DNA of 64,000 nt, taken from NCBI GenBank assembly GCA_030432635.1, contig JAUIMB010000001.1, forward strand, positions 124,001 to 188,000, read 5' to 3'. The translations under genes and the position numbers were made by a program. The notes under the pieces are model-generated. The model saw only the letters and a program-made list of their open reading frames with translations. It did no database searches and had not been told where the DNA came from. Below, piece after piece: positions 18,772 to 27,529 of the stretch (position 1 is the stretch's first letter; every line of letters begins with the position of its first letter). The stretch comes from Bacteroidia bacterium. GTDB taxonomy: Bacteria; Bacteroidota; Bacteroidia; Flavobacteriales; Flavobacteriaceae.

Positions 18772-19383
18772 TTACATTATTTTATTGTAAAATTCACTTC
18801 TTATCTTCAATAATTCTTTCAAGTAATCTTCAGTGTTCCTATTCGATTTGCTAGATTTTAATTTCATGAACTTCTTTTCTATATCTAAAAGTTCATTTTT
18901 TTTTATGGAGTAAATTTCGAAAAAAGTTTTGTCAATTTTGTAATCGATTTTAGAGCGTATCTCCTTTGCTAAATGATATTTGTTTAATTTATTAGAAACA
19001 TACACAAGTATTAATATTATTGGAATAGTAACGGGCAAACTTGTAAAATACTCTATCTCATCATAATATTTTTGGTTGGGATTGAATGTACTTATTAGTT
19101 TTAACAATTCAATTGTAATTATTATCAAAATTGAAGGCTTCCACCAATGTTGACATGTTATATACCAAAGAGAGCTATAAGTAATTATTAATATCCTCAT
19201 TAATGAATAATGGACTAAACTTTTGACGTCGTAAAAACCACCTGTTCCAATTTTAAAAACTAATAAATCTATCTCAACAACATCGTGAGGTATATTTTGA
19301 ACTAAAAAATGTAACATGCTCATAATAATTACAATGGCAATTATCATAATATCTTTTACATTCTTAAACTTTAGATTTATCAT
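18772..19383 (-). CDS. Uncharacterised four-helix membrane protein, paralogue 3
   Basis: The 203-residue protein has the same architecture as paralogue 2: four hydrophobic helices, the loop with NIPHDVVEIDLLVFKIGTGG and FYDVKSL, and LWYITCQHWW at the end of helix 2. Its charged tail ends NTEDYLKELLKIRSEFYNKIM, echoing the paralogue 2 ending. It is the first gene of the two-gene unit and diverges from alanine dehydrogenase across about 90 nt. The high A+T content and the paralogue cluster suggest local duplication or transfer. Function is unknown. Confidence 0.68.
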   Translation of the reverse strand: MINLKFKNVKDIMIIAIVIIMSMLHFLVQNIPHDVVEIDLLVFKIGTGGFYDVKSLVHYSLMRILIITYSSLWYITCQHWWKPSILIIITIELLKLISTFNPNQKYYDEIEYFTSLPVTIPIILILVYVSNKLNKYHLAKEIRSKIDYKIDKTFFEIYSIKKNELLDIEKKFMKLKSSKSNRNTEDYLKELLKIRSEFYNKIM

Positions 19384-19475
19384 TAAATATCGACTATTAT
19401 CTATAACTAATATAAAAACTTATTTGCAATAAATGAATTTTTATTTGTAATTTGAATTACCAATACGTTGCCATA

Positions 19476-20675
19476 ATGAGTAAATCCTTATCGCCTTTTA
19501 CCAAAGCTCAATTACTGCCTCAGGAAGAAACCCTAGAAGTCTTTAAAACAAAAGGAGAATTATTTATCGGAATTCCTAAAGAAACACACTTTCAAGAAAA
19601 GCGTGTGTGCCTTACTCCTGATGCTGTTTCAGCCCTTGTGTCTAACGGTCATCGAGTCATGATCGAATCTGGTGCAGGCAAAGGCGCTAATTTTAGGGAT
19701 AAAACCTATAGTGAAGCTGGTGCAGAAATCACCAACGATACAGCCAAGGTCTTCTCCTGCCCTATTATTCTAAAAGTTGAGCCGCCTTCTCTTGACGAAA
19801 TCAAATTGATCAACCCTCAAACTTTATTGATTTCGGCTTTGCAGCTTAAAACCCAAACTAAAAAATATTTCGAAACCTTAGCTTCAAAGCGTATAACAGC
19901 TTTGGCATTTGAGTTTATAAAAGATGAAGATGGCGCCTATCCTGCTGTGAGATCTCTAAGTGAGATTGCAGGAACAGCTTCAATTTTGATTGCCTCCGAA
20001 TTACTATCAAATATCAATGGCGGAAATGGTCTCATGTTTGGCAATATCAGTGGTGTGCCTCCTACCGAAGTGGTCATCATTGGAGCAGGAACCGTTGGTG
20101 AGTTTGCGGCTCGTTCTGCAATCGGACTTGGTGCTAATGTGAAGGTTTTTGATAATTCCATTACCAAATTACGTTGTATTCAATCCAATTTGGGACGCAC
20201 AATTTATACGTCAACCATTCAGCCCAAAAATTTAGTTAAAGCACTAAAACGATGTGACATTGCCATTGGTGCTGTACGTGGGAAGAACCGCTCTCCTATT
20301 ATAGTAACTGAATCGATGGTAGATACCATGAAAGCTGGTGCTGTTGTTATCGATGTTAGTATTGATATGGGTGGATGCTTCGAAACAAGCCAAGTCACCA
20401 ATCACGACAAACCAACGTTTGAGCACAATGGTGTCATTCATTACTGTGTGCCTAATATTCCTGCGCGATATTCACGTTCAGCTTCAGTGTCAATCAGTAA
20501 CATATTTACACCTTATTTGTTAAAGATTGCTGAGGATGGTGGTATCGAAAATGCTATCCGTTTTGATCGTGGATTAAAAAATGGATTGTACTTTTACCAC
20601 GGAATTTTAACAAACAAATCTGTGGCCGATTGGTTTGACCTCGATTGCAGTGATGTAAATCTGTTAATCTTCTAA
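19476..20675 (+). CDS. ald: Alanine dehydrogenase
   Basis: The protein has the AlaDH/PNT N-terminal domain (GIPKETHFQEKRVCLTPDAV, with the substrate-binding Arg and Lys region) and a Rossmann domain with VVIIGAGTVGEFAARSAIGLGA. It ends in the family's C-terminal segment (YCVPNIPARYSRSASVSISN). It interconverts L-alanine and pyruvate with NAD and ammonia. A TTG at 19452 would give eight extra residues; the ATG at 19476 (MSKSLSPFTKAQ) is preferred, giving 399 residues. Flavobacterial alanine dehydrogenases of this longer type carry about 30 extra N-terminal residues, as here. Confidence 0.9.
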   Translation: MSKSLSPFTKAQLLPQEETLEVFKTKGELFIGIPKETHFQEKRVCLTPDAVSALVSNGHRVMIESGAGKGANFRDKTYSEAGAEITNDTAKVFSCPIILKVEPPSLDEIKLINPQTLLISALQLKTQTKKYFETLASKRITALAFEFIKDEDGAYPAVRSLSEIAGTASILIASELLSNINGGNGLMFGNISGVPPTEVVIIGAGTVGEFAARSAIGLGANVKVFDNSITKLRCIQSNLGRTIYTSTIQPKNLVKALKRCDIAIGAVRGKNRSPIIVTESMVDTMKAGAVVIDVSIDMGGCFETSQVTNHDKPTFEHNGVIHYCVPNIPARYSRSASVSISNIFTPYLLKIAEDGGIENAIRFDRGLKNGLYFYHGILTNKSVADWFDLDCSDVNLLIF

Positions 20676-20698
20676 TAAACTATTTTACTTCGTAACAC

Positions 20699-21070
20699 AT
20701 GAAATTGATTCACAGAATTGGTTACTATTTGGGTGGATTCTCAATAGGTTTGATTTTATTGGCGTTTTTTTTGGGTGGAAAAAAGGCATCCTGTGCCTAT
20801 GGTCCCAATGCACGAACAATTAAAAACATTAGTTTAAAAAAGCATGAATATTCAGATTCAGTTAAATCAATTATGAGGACTTATGAATTGGATTCGCTGG
20901 ATATTTCAGAGTTTATCGAATCGGGTCAAGTTAATTTCTCAAAAAGCGACACCAAATCTGAAGACTGCAAAACTTACCTGATAGAAAACGAATACAATGA
21001 AAAACAAATAGAACTTACAGTAAAAAATTGCGATTCAGTAGCAAGTCTCGAAAGTCTTATCATAAAATAA
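20699..21070 (+). CDS. Small membrane-anchored protein, unknown (possibly DUF4258-like)
   Basis: The 123-residue protein has one N-terminal hydrophobic helix (about 9-26, YYLGGFSIGLILLAFFLGG). A soluble domain follows with Cys at about 32 and two more near the C-terminus (EDCKTYL, VKNCDSV). The layout HEYSDSVKSIMRTYELD, then FIESGQVNFSKSD, then CKTYLIENEYNEKQIELTVKNCD resembles small Bacteroidota proteins annotated DUF4258, but this is from memory and not certain. It starts 23 nt after ald on the same strand, so it is probably co-transcribed. Confidence 0.65.
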   Translation: MKLIHRIGYYLGGFSIGLILLAFFLGGKKASCAYGPNARTIKNISLKKHEYSDSVKSIMRTYELDSLDISEFIESGQVNFSKSDTKSEDCKTYLIENEYNEKQIELTVKNCDSVASLESLIIK

Positions 21071-21112
21071 AAGCCATTGCTGATCATCTCAACAATGGCT
21101 TACACATTTTTT
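21071..21112 (+). terminator. Terminator between the small membrane protein gene and the giant repeat gene
   Basis: The arms AAGCCATTG (21071-21079) and CAATGGCTT (21093-21101) flank a 13-nt loop, and a T run follows (21107-21112). It lies between two convergent genes and probably ends both transcripts. Confidence 0.8.
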
Positions 21113-21122
21113 GTTTTTAGAT

Positions 21123-24100
21123 TTACTTAATGACAATTTTTTTGGTGATATGATTGTTGCCATACGTAAGTCTTAGCGCATATATACCACTTGTTAAATT
21201 TGAGACATCAATAGCTTTGTCAACTTCATTTCCATTCATCACGGCATTGTAAACTGCTCGACCATTTATATTTGTAATTGTCAGAACTTTTTGAGTGTCA
21301 ACTATATCTCCAACAATCTTAATACTCAGAAAACCACTTTCATGTTCTTGAAATACAACTAACTTCACTGGTTCAACCGAATCTCTTACGATAAGGCTTG
21401 ATACACTTGTAGTTGATGAACCAACTGCTACCGTAACGTCATCAGAACTGTGGCAACCTTTTCTGAAGCCTGTAACTGAATAGGTTGTCGATGATGACGG
21501 ATTTACAGTTATACTTTGTGTGGTTTCACCTGTACTCCATAAATAAGAGTCTGCTCCTGATGCCGTTAATATGGTTGATTCACCTGAAAGAATTGTAACG
21601 TCAGTGCCAGCATCAACCTGAACATTGTTAACACCAATTATTATGCTGTCCTGATCTTGGCTGTTTCCAGATTCACTGAATGCAGTCACAATATAAGTCG
21701 TCGTTACACTTGGTGATACGGTTATTACTGAAGTCGTCTCTCCAGTACTCCATAAATAGCTATGACCTCCTGTTGCAACTAGCGTAGTTGAAGAACCATA
21801 ACAAATGGTAAAATTCCCACCAGCAATATCTGCAACAACAGTTTCATTATACGGATCTTCTTCAACAAATACAGTGACTTCAGCCATGCCTTCACAGGTA
21901 TTGGAATAACCAATTACAAAATAGGTTGTGGTGTCATTAGGACTCACAGTTATACTTTGCGTTGTTTCTCCCGTACTCCATAAATAAGAATCGGCTCCTG
22001 TGGCTGTTAATGTTGTAGATTCACCTTCTTCTATACTTATATCATTTCCTGCATTTACATTTAAGGATTGGTTTACTGTTACCAAGACGTCATCTGTATT
22101 TGAACAATTTCTGTTTGATACTTCAACTGAATATAAAGTCGTCTCATTTGGACTAACAGTAATACTCTGAGTAGTTTCACCTGTACTCCATAAATACGAC
22201 TGCCCTTCTGAAGCTGTTAGGGTTGTACTACTTCCAACACAAATTGCTACATCTTCTCCAGCATTCACAATGCCATATACCGAAACAGTCACGCTATCTT
22301 GATCCTGAGTATTTCCAGATTCACTAAATGCTGTGACTGTATATGTTGTGGTTTCATTTGGACTGATACTTATAGCGGCTGATGTTTCACCAGTGCTCCA
22401 TAAGTAACTGGCACCTCCAGTTGCAACCAATACAGTTGTCGTACCTGCACAAATAGAAAAGTTTCCACCTGCAATATCAGCATCAACAGTTTCATTTGTA
22501 GAATTTTCAACAAATACCATAACGTCATCTGTTGCCTCACAACCATTTAAATATCCTGTAACTGTATATTGTGTGTTGCTACTCGGATTTACCGATATGC
22601 TGGCAGAAGTTTCACCCGTACTCCATAGATAGGTTTCTGCTCCTGAAGCTGTTAATGTCACACTGTTACCTTCGGTTATGGTAACATTATTTCCTGCATT
22701 TACACTTGGCAAAGGGTTTACCGTGACCGTAACGTCATCTTGGTCAGAATTAGCTTGGTTCTCTCCAAAAACCGTAACAGAATAAGTTGTTGTAGTTTCT
22801 GGGCTTACAGAAATACTCGCTGAAGTTTGACCAGTATTCCAAAGATATGAGGTTCCTCCTGATGCAGATAAGGTTGTGGATTCTCCACTACAAATAGTAA
22901 CATCAGGTCCAGCATTGGCTATGATGGATTCACTTTCAACAGTAACCACAATTTCGTCTGTAGCTTCACAGGTTCCAGAAAAACCAGTCACTGAGTAGGA
23001 AGATGTTGTACTTGGATTTACATTGATACTAGCACTTGTTTCACCTGTACTCCATAAATAGGTGTCTGCTCCTGATGCCGTTAATGTCACTGTTTGCCCT
23101 TGTGTTATTGTCATATCATCACCTGCATCGACATCCAATGTTTCATTTACAGTTACAATGACATCATCTGTACCTGTACAATACCTATCATATATTTCAA
23201 CAGTATAAACGGTTGTTTCACTTGGGCTAACGGTAATGCTCTGTGTTATTTCACCTGTACTCCACAAATACGATTGCCCTTCTGAAGCAGTTAGCGTTGT
23301 GCTACTTCCTAAACAAATCTCGATATCCTCACCTGCATTTGCATTGCCATAAACTGAAACAGTTACACTATCCTGAGCTTGATTTGTACCAGATTCACTA
23401 AATGCTGTCACTGTGTAGGTTGTGGTTTGGGTCGGACTTATGGCAATGACAGAAGATGTTTCACCAGTACTCCATAGATAACTCGATCCTCCAGTTGCAA
23501 CCAAAACCGTTGTTGCTCCAGCGCAAATTGAAAAATCACCTCCAGCGATATCAGCATTTACCGATTCATTGCCAGTATTTACATACACCGTAATTTGATC
23601 TGTCGCTTCACAACCATTCGATGATCCAGTCACAGAATAAGTTGTTGTTGTGTTAGGACTAACCGAAATACTTGAAGACGTTTGTCCAGTATTCCATTGG
23701 TATGAAATGGCACCAGAAACTGAAAGCGTAGCAGATTGCCCTTGTGAAATAGTGATGTCATTTCCTGCGTTGACCGATGGTAAAGGATTAACGTTAACCG
23801 TAACACTATCTGAATCTTGATTAGTGCCAGAAGAATTAAAAACAGTTACTGTATATACTGTTGTGCTAGACGGAGATACTTGTATGCTAGATGTAGTTGC
23901 TCCTGTATTCCATTCATATAAAGCACCACCTGAGGCTGTTAAAGTGATCACTTCGCCTTCACATATTGAGACATCAGGTCCTGCATTTGCGGTTACACTT
24001 TCCGTTTGAACAAAAACGGTGACCTCATCAGTAGCGTCACATCCATTTGCATATCCTGTAACTGTATATGTCGTGGTTGTATTCGGACTTACATTGATAC

Positions 24101-26969
24101 TAGAAGATGATTGACCTGAAGACCATAAGTACGATACAGCTCCAGACGCTGAAAGCGTTGTTGTTTCACCTTGAACAATTGTAACATCATTACCTGCATT
24201 GACTTCTGGATTTGGATTGACTTTTACAGTTACATTATCTGTATCTGAACAGCCATTGTTGAAAACCTCAACAGTGTATGTTGTCGTGATGTTTGGACTA
24301 ACGGTAATACTTTGCGTAGTTGCTCCTGAGCTCCATTGATAAGATGTTCCTCCTTGAGCTGTAAGAGTTGCTGAACCTCCTTGACATATTTCAACATCTG
24401 GACCAGCGTTGGCAATTACTTCATCAACAACGCTAATTACAATACTGTCTTGATCCTGAGTATTTCCCGATGCACTGAAAGCCGTGACTGTGTATGTAGA
24501 AGTTTCAGAAGGTGAAACGATAATACTTGAAGTCGTTTCGCCAGTACTCCATAAATAGCTGTTTCCACCTGTAGCTGTTAAAACTGTTGACTTACCAAAA
24601 CATAGATTTTCACTTTCAGCACTAATATTAGCATTAACAGCAACTTCCTCGACAAAAACAGTGACATTATCAGTTGCACTGCAACCATTTGAGGTTCCCG
24701 TAACTGAATACGTTGTCGTACTATTTGGACTAACAGTTATGCTAGCCGTGGTTTGTCCAGTACTCCATTGATAGGTATTGGCTCCAGAAGCAGTCAAGGT
24801 AATTGATTCTCCAACATTTATGGACTGGTTAGCTCCTGCTTCTATATTGGGAGTATTGACTGTAATAGTTACAGAGTCTTGATCTTGGGAGTTTCCTGAA
24901 GCACTGAATGCGGTAACTGTATATGTTGAAGTTTCCGTTGGAGTAATAGTAATGCTTGAAGTAGTAGCTCCTGTGTTCCAAAGGTAAGTTGCACCACCTG
25001 TAGCAACTAAGGTTGTAGTTACTCCACTACATACTGAAAAATCACCTCCTGCAATATCGGCATTAACATTCTCATTGTTGCTTTGTACATAAACCGTAAC
25101 ATTATCTGTGTCTTCACAATTATTTGAAGTACCGCTAACCATGTAAGTAGTGGTGTTAGTCGGACTTACAGTAATGCTAGATGTTGTTTGTCCAGTATTC
25201 CATGAGTATGAATTTGCTCCACTTGCTGTGAGTGTAACAGATTCACCTAAATTTATGGTTTGATCTTGACCAGCGTTTACTGTAGGTGTATCAACGACAT
25301 AAACTGTAATTTCATCTTGAGCCGTTTCACCATTGCTAAATTGAGCAGTAACATAATATACTTTAGAGTATTCAGGTGATACGGTAATACTCGCTGTTGT
25401 TGCACCAGTATTCCATAGGTAAGAATCGGCTTCAGAAGCGGTTAAGGTGATACTTTTTCCTTCGCAAATCGTATTGTCTAATTGATTTGAAGTAATGGTT
25501 ACTTCGTTATCAACAATAACATCAGAACCAGGACCATCTACACCATTTAGGAATTCCTCCAAATCTGTATAGCCATCACCATCAAAATCCTGTGTTCCAT
25601 TTCTTGATAAAGTTCCGAAAGTATTAAGTTCCCATAAATCGGCCATACCATCATCATCAGTATCATAATCATTTGGGTGAAGGTTTATAGGTTCAGCAGT
25701 CACGGATTGATGAAAATTGATATAACTTGGTTTATCTACAATGTCGGTTGGTGGATACGAAAAGATTTCAGATATACCATTCATTACATTCATTACGTAA
25801 GTAGCATCTACATTGTCTCGAAAAACGCCAAACCCACCATCACTTTTGAGATACTTGTTTGCACCTGCATTCTCAGGAACATTTTGGATAACATCCTCTG
25901 CGTTCAATATGTTTGGTGCCGCACCTAATAATGGAAATGGTGTAGTCTTTCTGAAGTCAAGATGCCCAGCATCAAATTGATTTATTCCAGCGTATGCACC
26001 ACCTGTAATATCGAATCTATGGACATACAACTTCCAGTCATCTTCTGATTCGGTAAGAAATGATGGATAAATGTTTCCATCGGTATAGATTCTTATATTA
26101 GAACGTTGACTTTGGCTTCCGATATCTAACCAATTAATAGAGCTATCATAGCCACTGGGATCTCCCGTATTTATACCACTTTGGTAGTAGTTGTTAATTT
26201 CATTGAGTTTAGCGTTGTCTCTCGAGGAAACTACCATTAAATGGGAATACCAATTGTGAACCACATTGTTAATGACATCAGTCCTAATAGCATTAATGTT
26301 AGGGAATCTATGGCTAATATTATACCAAACATTACTCAAGATGCTAAAATTATCAGAAACTGAACTACCACTATCTCCAGCTAACATTCCAGTAGCACTT
26401 TCTCCTAAAATACAATTTTGAACAGTGATGTTTTTTGAATTTCCCCTTAAACTGAAAGCCTCATCGCCTCCCCAAGAAACGGAACAGTGGTCTACGATAA
26501 AGTTTGAACAGTTATAAGCGTTAAGGGCATCAACAATACCACTTGAATCATAGTCTGGTCTAAACCTTAAATATCTCAGAATGACGTTATCTATATTTTG
26601 AAAGTAGACAGGTTTTCCTGTTATCGTAATACCGCCAGAAGGAGCTGATTGTCCAGCAATTGTAAGATTACTCGAATATACATTCAAGTCGTTTGTAAGC
26701 TCAATGGTACCACTAACATCAAAAACAATCGTTCTGTTTGATTGGCTAACGGCATCCCTAAAACTCCCAGGACCACTATTGTTAAGGTTTGTAACGTGAT
26801 ACAAATTCCCATTCCTACCTCCAACAGCATAAGCAGCAGCTCCATTTGCCGTAGGAAAAGCCTTTTGCTGTCCAAATCCGGTAACCGAAAAAGTCAATAG
26901 GAATAAAAAGTGTAAAAATATAGGTTTAAGGCGTAGATTGAGGGATTTTGTTAGGTTTAGAGTTACCAT
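21123..26969 (-). CDS. Giant T9SS-type secreted protein: pectate-lyase-like beta-helix plus 19 Ig-like modules
   Basis: The 1948-residue protein has a signal peptide (about 1-34) and a right-handed beta-helix related to polysaccharide lyase family 1 (about 35-430; GSFRDAVSQSNRTIVFDVSGT, RYLRFRPDYDSSG, DHCSVSWGGDEAFSLRG). An Asp/Gly-rich thrombospondin-3-like calcium segment follows (about 440-475; DTDDDGMADLWE, DFDGDGYTDLEEFLNG). Then come 19 Ig-like modules of about 72 residues (about 480-1851; SYLWSTGETTQSITVSP type). It ends in a type A T9SS sorting domain (TSGIYALRLTY, KKIVIK). It is probably exported through the T9SS and anchored or released at the surface, where the helix could bind or cleave acidic polysaccharide. 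Catalytic residues could not be confirmed by eye. Confidence 0.85.
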   Translation of the reverse strand: MVTLNLTKSLNLRLKPIFLHFLFLLTFSVTGFGQQKAFPTANGAAAYAVGGRNGNLYHVTNLNNSGPGSFRDAVSQSNRTIVFDVSGTIELTNDLNVYSSNLTIAGQSAPSGGITITGKPVYFQNIDNVILRYLRFRPDYDSSGIVDALNAYNCSNFIVDHCSVSWGGDEAFSLRGNSKNITVQNCILGESATGMLAGDSGSSVSDNFSILSNVWYNISHRFPNINAIRTDVINNVVHNWYSHLMVVSSRDNAKLNEINNYYQSGINTGDPSGYDSSINWLDIGSQSQRSNIRIYTDGNIYPSFLTESEDDWKLYVHRFDITGGAYAGINQFDAGHLDFRKTTPFPLLGAAPNILNAEDVIQNVPENAGANKYLKSDGGFGVFRDNVDATYVMNVMNGISEIFSYPPTDIVDKPSYINFHQSVTAEPINLHPNDYDTDDDGMADLWELNTFGTLSRNGTQDFDGDGYTDLEEFLNGVDGPGSDVIVDNEVTITSNQLDNTICEGKSITLTASEADSYLWNTGATTASITVSPEYSKVYYVTAQFSNGETAQDEITVYVVDTPTVNAGQDQTINLGESVTLTASGANSYSWNTGQTTSSITVSPTNTTTYMVSGTSNNCEDTDNVTVYVQSNNENVNADIAGGDFSVCSGVTTTLVATGGATYLWNTGATTSSITITPTETSTYTVTAFSASGNSQDQDSVTITVNTPNIEAGANQSINVGESITLTASGANTYQWSTGQTTASITVSPNSTTTYSVTGTSNGCSATDNVTVFVEEVAVNANISAESENLCFGKSTVLTATGGNSYLWSTGETTSSIIVSPSETSTYTVTAFSASGNTQDQDSIVISVVDEVIANAGPDVEICQGGSATLTAQGGTSYQWSSGATTQSITVSPNITTTYTVEVFNNGCSDTDNVTVKVNPNPEVNAGNDVTIVQGETTTLSASGAVSYLWSSGQSSSSINVSPNTTTTYTVTGYANGCDATDEVTVFVQTESVTANAGPDVSICEGEVITLTASGGALYEWNTGATTSSIQVSPSSTTVYTVTVFNSSGTNQDSDSVTVNVNPLPSVNAGNDITISQGQSATLSVSGAISYQWNTGQTSSSISVSPNTTTTYSVTGSSNGCEATDQITVYVNTGNESVNADIAGGDFSICAGATTVLVATGGSSYLWSTGETSSVIAISPTQTTTYTVTAFSESGTNQAQDSVTVSVYGNANAGEDIEICLGSSTTLTASEGQSYLWSTGEITQSITVSPSETTVYTVEIYDRYCTGTDDVIVTVNETLDVDAGDDMTITQGQTVTLTASGADTYLWSTGETSASINVNPSTTSSYSVTGFSGTCEATDEIVVTVESESIIANAGPDVTICSGESTTLSASGGTSYLWNTGQTSASISVSPETTTTYSVTVFGENQANSDQDDVTVTVNPLPSVNAGNNVTITEGNSVTLTASGAETYLWSTGETSASISVNPSSNTQYTVTGYLNGCEATDDVMVFVENSTNETVDADIAGGNFSICAGTTTVLVATGGASYLWSTGETSAAISISPNETTTYTVTAFSESGNTQDQDSVTVSVYGIVNAGEDVAICVGSSTTLTASEGQSYLWSTGETTQSITVSPNETTLYSVEVSNRNCSNTDDVLVTVNQSLNVNAGNDISIEEGESTTLTATGADSYLWSTGETTQSITVSPNDTTTYFVIGYSNTCEGMAEVTVFVEEDPYNETVVADIAGGNFTICYGSSTTLVATGGHSYLWSTGETTSVITVSPSVTTTYIVTAFSESGNSQDQDSIIIGVNNVQVDAGTDVTILSGESTILTASGADSYLWSTGETTQSITVNPSSSTTYSVTGFRKGCHSSDDVTVAVGSSTTSVSSLIVRDSVEPVKLVVFQEHESGFLSIKIVGDIVDTQKVLTITNINGRAVYNAVMNGNEVDKAIDVSNLTSGIYALRLTYGNNHITKKIVIK
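21415..25530 (-). repeat. Tandem array encoding 19 Ig-like modules
   Basis: Nineteen consecutive units of about 215 bp each encode modules with the pattern LTASGADSYLWSTGETT, then ITVSP, TTTYTVT, a TD-element and a closing VTVxV strand. Three subtypes can be told apart: A (EICxG and NxCxxTD), B (no first Cys, NGCEATD) and C (ICxG, AFSxSGNxQDQDS). From unit 6 the order is A-B-C-B-C, A-B-C-B-C, A-B-C-B, a super-repeat of about 1.07 kb. Matching unit starts are visible near 22231 and 23305. Confidence 0.9.
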
Positions 26970-27363
26970 TTTTAGGATTAAATAATTTGTAATGAATTAA
27001 TAGTTTAGCAATTTTTACGTACTCCAAAGTGTAAATGTGTTACAACGGAAATTGTCGCCTGAAAAACAAAATCCATCTCAATACTAACAGTAATTACAAA
27101 AGTTATTCATCACAAATAAGTCATGACAAGCAAAAGGCTCATCCAACTGGATTTCTTAAATCCAGTCACAACTTAAAATCCATAAAACAAACCATTAGTC
27201 ATCACAATACAATTAAGTATTGCGTATAATTTAAATGGTTGTTTGAGATAGATTGGTGGGCAATGAATCAACTATATTTTGGTATACAGATTGATATACG
27301 ATGAAATCACAAAAAAAGACGTTAAACGGTTGGCTTTTTTTGTAAAATCATTTTTTTGACGAG

Positions 27364-27393
27364 CAAATATACATATAATCGATTGTTAGTCAA
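27364..27393 (-). promoter_or_regulatory. Flavobacterial promoter for the 1948-residue giant protein
   Basis: The minus strand has TTGAC at the -33 position (TTG at 27393-27391), 19 nt of spacer and TATATTTG at -7 (27371-27364). This fits the published Bacteroidota consensus TTG-N17-23-TAnnTTTG and is the most complete promoter seen in the window. The predicted transcript starts near 27357, leaving a leader of about 388 nt. Confidence 0.6.
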
Positions 27394-27470
27394 ATATTTG
27401 AGCAAAAATTTAAACTTAAAATAAACTTTTGTTTATTTTCTGCGCGTTCTATTGTGAAGGTAAAACTATA

Positions 27471-27495
27471 AGGCACAGCATTAAGCGCTGTGCCT
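27471..27495 (-). terminator. Terminator after the 2363-residue giant gene
   Basis: A perfect 9-bp stem, AGGCACAGC (27471-27479) and GCTGTGCCT (27487-27495), has a 7-nt loop and lies 35 nt past the stop codon. The following minus-strand T tract (TATAGTTTTACC) is only moderate. Confidence 0.7.
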
Positions 27496-27529
27496 ATTGG
27501 GACTAAAAACAGTTTAAGAATATATTGTG

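Larger units (their letters stand above)
26970..27529. other. 560-bp intergenic region between the two giant genes
   Basis: No convincing gene is present. Read on the minus strand it holds a good promoter (27364-27393), then a stem flanked by A7 and T7 (27311-27341), then a perfect 9-bp hairpin with a 3-nt loop (27146-27154 and 27158-27166). These lie in what would be a leader of nearly 390 nt before the 1948-residue gene. The terminator of the 2363-residue gene is at its right end. A 64-codon plus-strand ORF (27035-27229) has no protein-like features. Confidence 0.6.

Noticed and set aside
27035-27229. A 64-codon plus-strand ORF in the region between the giant genes
   Set aside because: Composition is Ser/His/Asn/Lys rich without hydrophobic pattern, it lies in the predicted leader of the opposite-strand gene, and it overlaps the hairpin; it looks like chance.
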